A stretch of 64,000 nucleotides of DNA from DATKXO01 sp035528995. GTDB lineage: Bacteria; Planctomycetota; Phycisphaerae; UBA1845. The first letter of the stretch is position 1. Every line of letters starts with the position of its first letter. The position numbers and the translations under genes are program-made. Where the stretch lies: positions 1 to 64,000 of the forward strand of contig DATKXO010000110.1 in NCBI GenBank assembly GCA_035528995.1, given 5' to 3'. Under the pieces are notes generated by a model. That model had not been told where the DNA came from, did not search any database, and saw only the letters and a list, made by a program, of their open reading frames with translations. Below are positions 63,356 to 64,000 of this stretch, piece by piece.

Positions 63356-63835
63356 ATGACAGAACTACCGCTGCCAGAGCGACAGACTGTTTCCACGTGG
63401 CGTCGCTACGGCTGGCCCGCGCTGATCCTGCTGGTGGCCGCCGTAGTCTACGGAACCTCGCTGCGCCCCTTCGCCAAAGGGCTGGACTGGTCGGACGACT
63501 ATGCCCAGGCCCGTCGGGAATCCGCGGAGTCCGGACGGCCGTTGCTGATCGAGTTCTTCTCGCCCAGTTGCCCCTATTGCAGCCACATGGAGCGCGACAC
63601 GCTGGTCCGTTCCGAGGTCAAGGAGCTGCTGACCTCGTTCGCCCGCGTCAGGGTCAACGCATGGGAAGCTCAAGAGCTCTCGACCCGCTACGCCGTGGAC
63701 GCCGTGCCGGCCTACGTGGCTCTGGATGCCAACGAGCGGCTGATCGCCCGAGTCGAAGGATACCTGCCGGCCGACGAGTTCAATGAGTTCCTCCGGCGAG
63801 CCCTCGAGGCCGCCCCCACTCCGCGGGCGCCGTAG
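63356..63835 (+). CDS. Membrane-anchored thioredoxin-like protein (CPYC)
   Basis: ATG 63356 gives a 159-residue protein with one N-terminal membrane anchor (WPALILLVAAVVYGTSL) and a thioredoxin fold facing the periplasm. LLIEFFSPSCPYCSHMERDT carries the redox pair CPYC (about residue 74), like glutaredoxin and DsbD-gamma/Thioredoxin_7 domains. The cis-Pro is in YAVDAVPAYVAL. It likely keeps a periplasmic partner reduced or assists disulfide exchange. A frame with an earlier TTG adds four residues and is not favoured. No dsb or ccm genes are adjacent. Confidence 0.82.
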   Translation: MTELPLPERQTVSTWRRYGWPALILLVAAVVYGTSLRPFAKGLDWSDDYAQARRESAESGRPLLIEFFSPSCPYCSHMERDTLVRSEVKELLTSFARVRVNAWEAQELSTRYAVDAVPAYVALDANERLIARVEGYLPADEFNEFLRRALEAAPTPRAP

Positions 63836-63925
63836 CTCCGCTCGCCCGATTCCCCTCGCGTTACCCGGTGCGCGAGGCATTGCCATGCCGTTTCCTCCGT
63901 TTCAGTGCCCGGCTCCGAATCCGGC

Positions 63926-64000
63926 TTATTCGAATTCGTCCACCGCCTTGAGCAGCGCACGGGTGATCCCCGGTTCAGCCTCGCCGTGTCCGGCCTCCTC
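63926..64000 (-). CDS. C-terminal fragment of a gene beyond the right edge
   Basis: Reading in from the right edge on the minus strand, 24 codons end in TAA at 63928-63926. The C-terminus reads EPGITRALLKAVDEFE, which is helical and charged with natural codon use for this genome. The fragment is too short to assign a family. A short gap separates it from the convergent thioredoxin-like gene. Confidence 0.4.
   Translation of the reverse strand, partial: EEAGHGEAEPGITRALLKAVDEFE

Noticed and set aside
1..64000. CRISPR arrays, integrases, toxin-antitoxin pairs, prophage or recognisable restriction systems
   Set aside because: I looked for spaced direct repeats, recombinase motifs and defence signatures and found none. 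The only direct-repeat arrays are the purL heptamers and the surface-protein repeats.

Overview
This is a 64 kb chromosomal window of high-GC bacterial DNA, densely coded on both strands. I see no rRNA, no acceptable tRNA, no CRISPR array, no phage and no intact insertion sequence. The content points to Planctomycetota, most likely Phycisphaerae-like, but this is inference from protein style and not from a marker gene. The clues are: many secreted proteins and lipoproteins; C-terminal or internal dockerin-like Asp-rich loops joined to a two-cysteine linker (three proteins); proteins with pseudopilin-like tails ending in motifs such as ADGHVEWI; a sulfatase-like lipoprotein; a histone H1-like protein; and HDOD and HD-GYP signalling proteins.

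Left part (1-24.8 kb). An xdhC-mocA-membrane protein operon runs off the left edge. Next is rtcB (RNA ligase), preceded by a 122-bp element with 12-bp terminal inverted repeats and a CTAT direct repeat on each side. A YkgJ-type cysteine-cluster protein follows. Then comes a two-gene unit with its own promoter that encodes an SPL-like radical SAM protein and a large methyltransferase. After it lie a FabZ-like dehydratase, a histone H1-like protein and a methyltransferase. A stop/start-coupled trio follows (TPR protein, holA for DNA polymerase III delta, lipoprotein), then a GT39-like membrane glycosyltransferase, a Tat-exported metallophosphoesterase and a sulfatase-superfamily lipoprotein. The section ends with a RibD-like reductase, a class III aminotransferase whose PLP lysine position holds glycine, and a single-chain dihydropyrimidine dehydrogenase (PreT-PreA fusion).

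Middle (24.8-41.5 kb). A three-gene secreted cluster holds a dockerin-like protein, an HEVAH zinc-protease-like lipoprotein and a helical exported protein. It is followed by a gene-poor stretch with REP-like palindromes, two secreted proteins with pseudopilin-like tails, and an NhaC-family antiporter. Then come purL-purQ (with two PurS-like segments fused to PurL and a heptanucleotide repeat inserted in frame), a FIST-domain protein, and an exported protein whose C-terminus appears frameshifted.

Right part (41.5-64 kb). Here lie a BNR-repeat lipoprotein with a dockerin-like tail, a receiver-GAF-HD-GYP regulator, a starch-synthase-like GT4 glycosyltransferase and an amidohydrolase lipoprotein. 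A 1.1 kb non-coding region carries a strong promoter and a leader of about 370 nt for a 933-residue surface protein with cysteine-rich tandem repeats and C-terminal RTX-type repeats. The window ends with an HDOD protein, a large exported protein with a possibly degenerate sugar-hydrolase-like core, nadB, an M36-type metalloprotease with a dockerin-like tail, a nitrilase-family hydrolase, a thioredoxin-like protein and the tail of one more gene.

Housekeeping functions (purine synthesis, NAD synthesis, replication, pyrimidine catabolism) are therefore interleaved with an extracellular programme of surface and polymer-processing proteins. The less familiar material lies in the 2.3-7.5 kb segment, the 24.9-29.7 kb segment and the 48.9-53.2 kb surface-protein locus.
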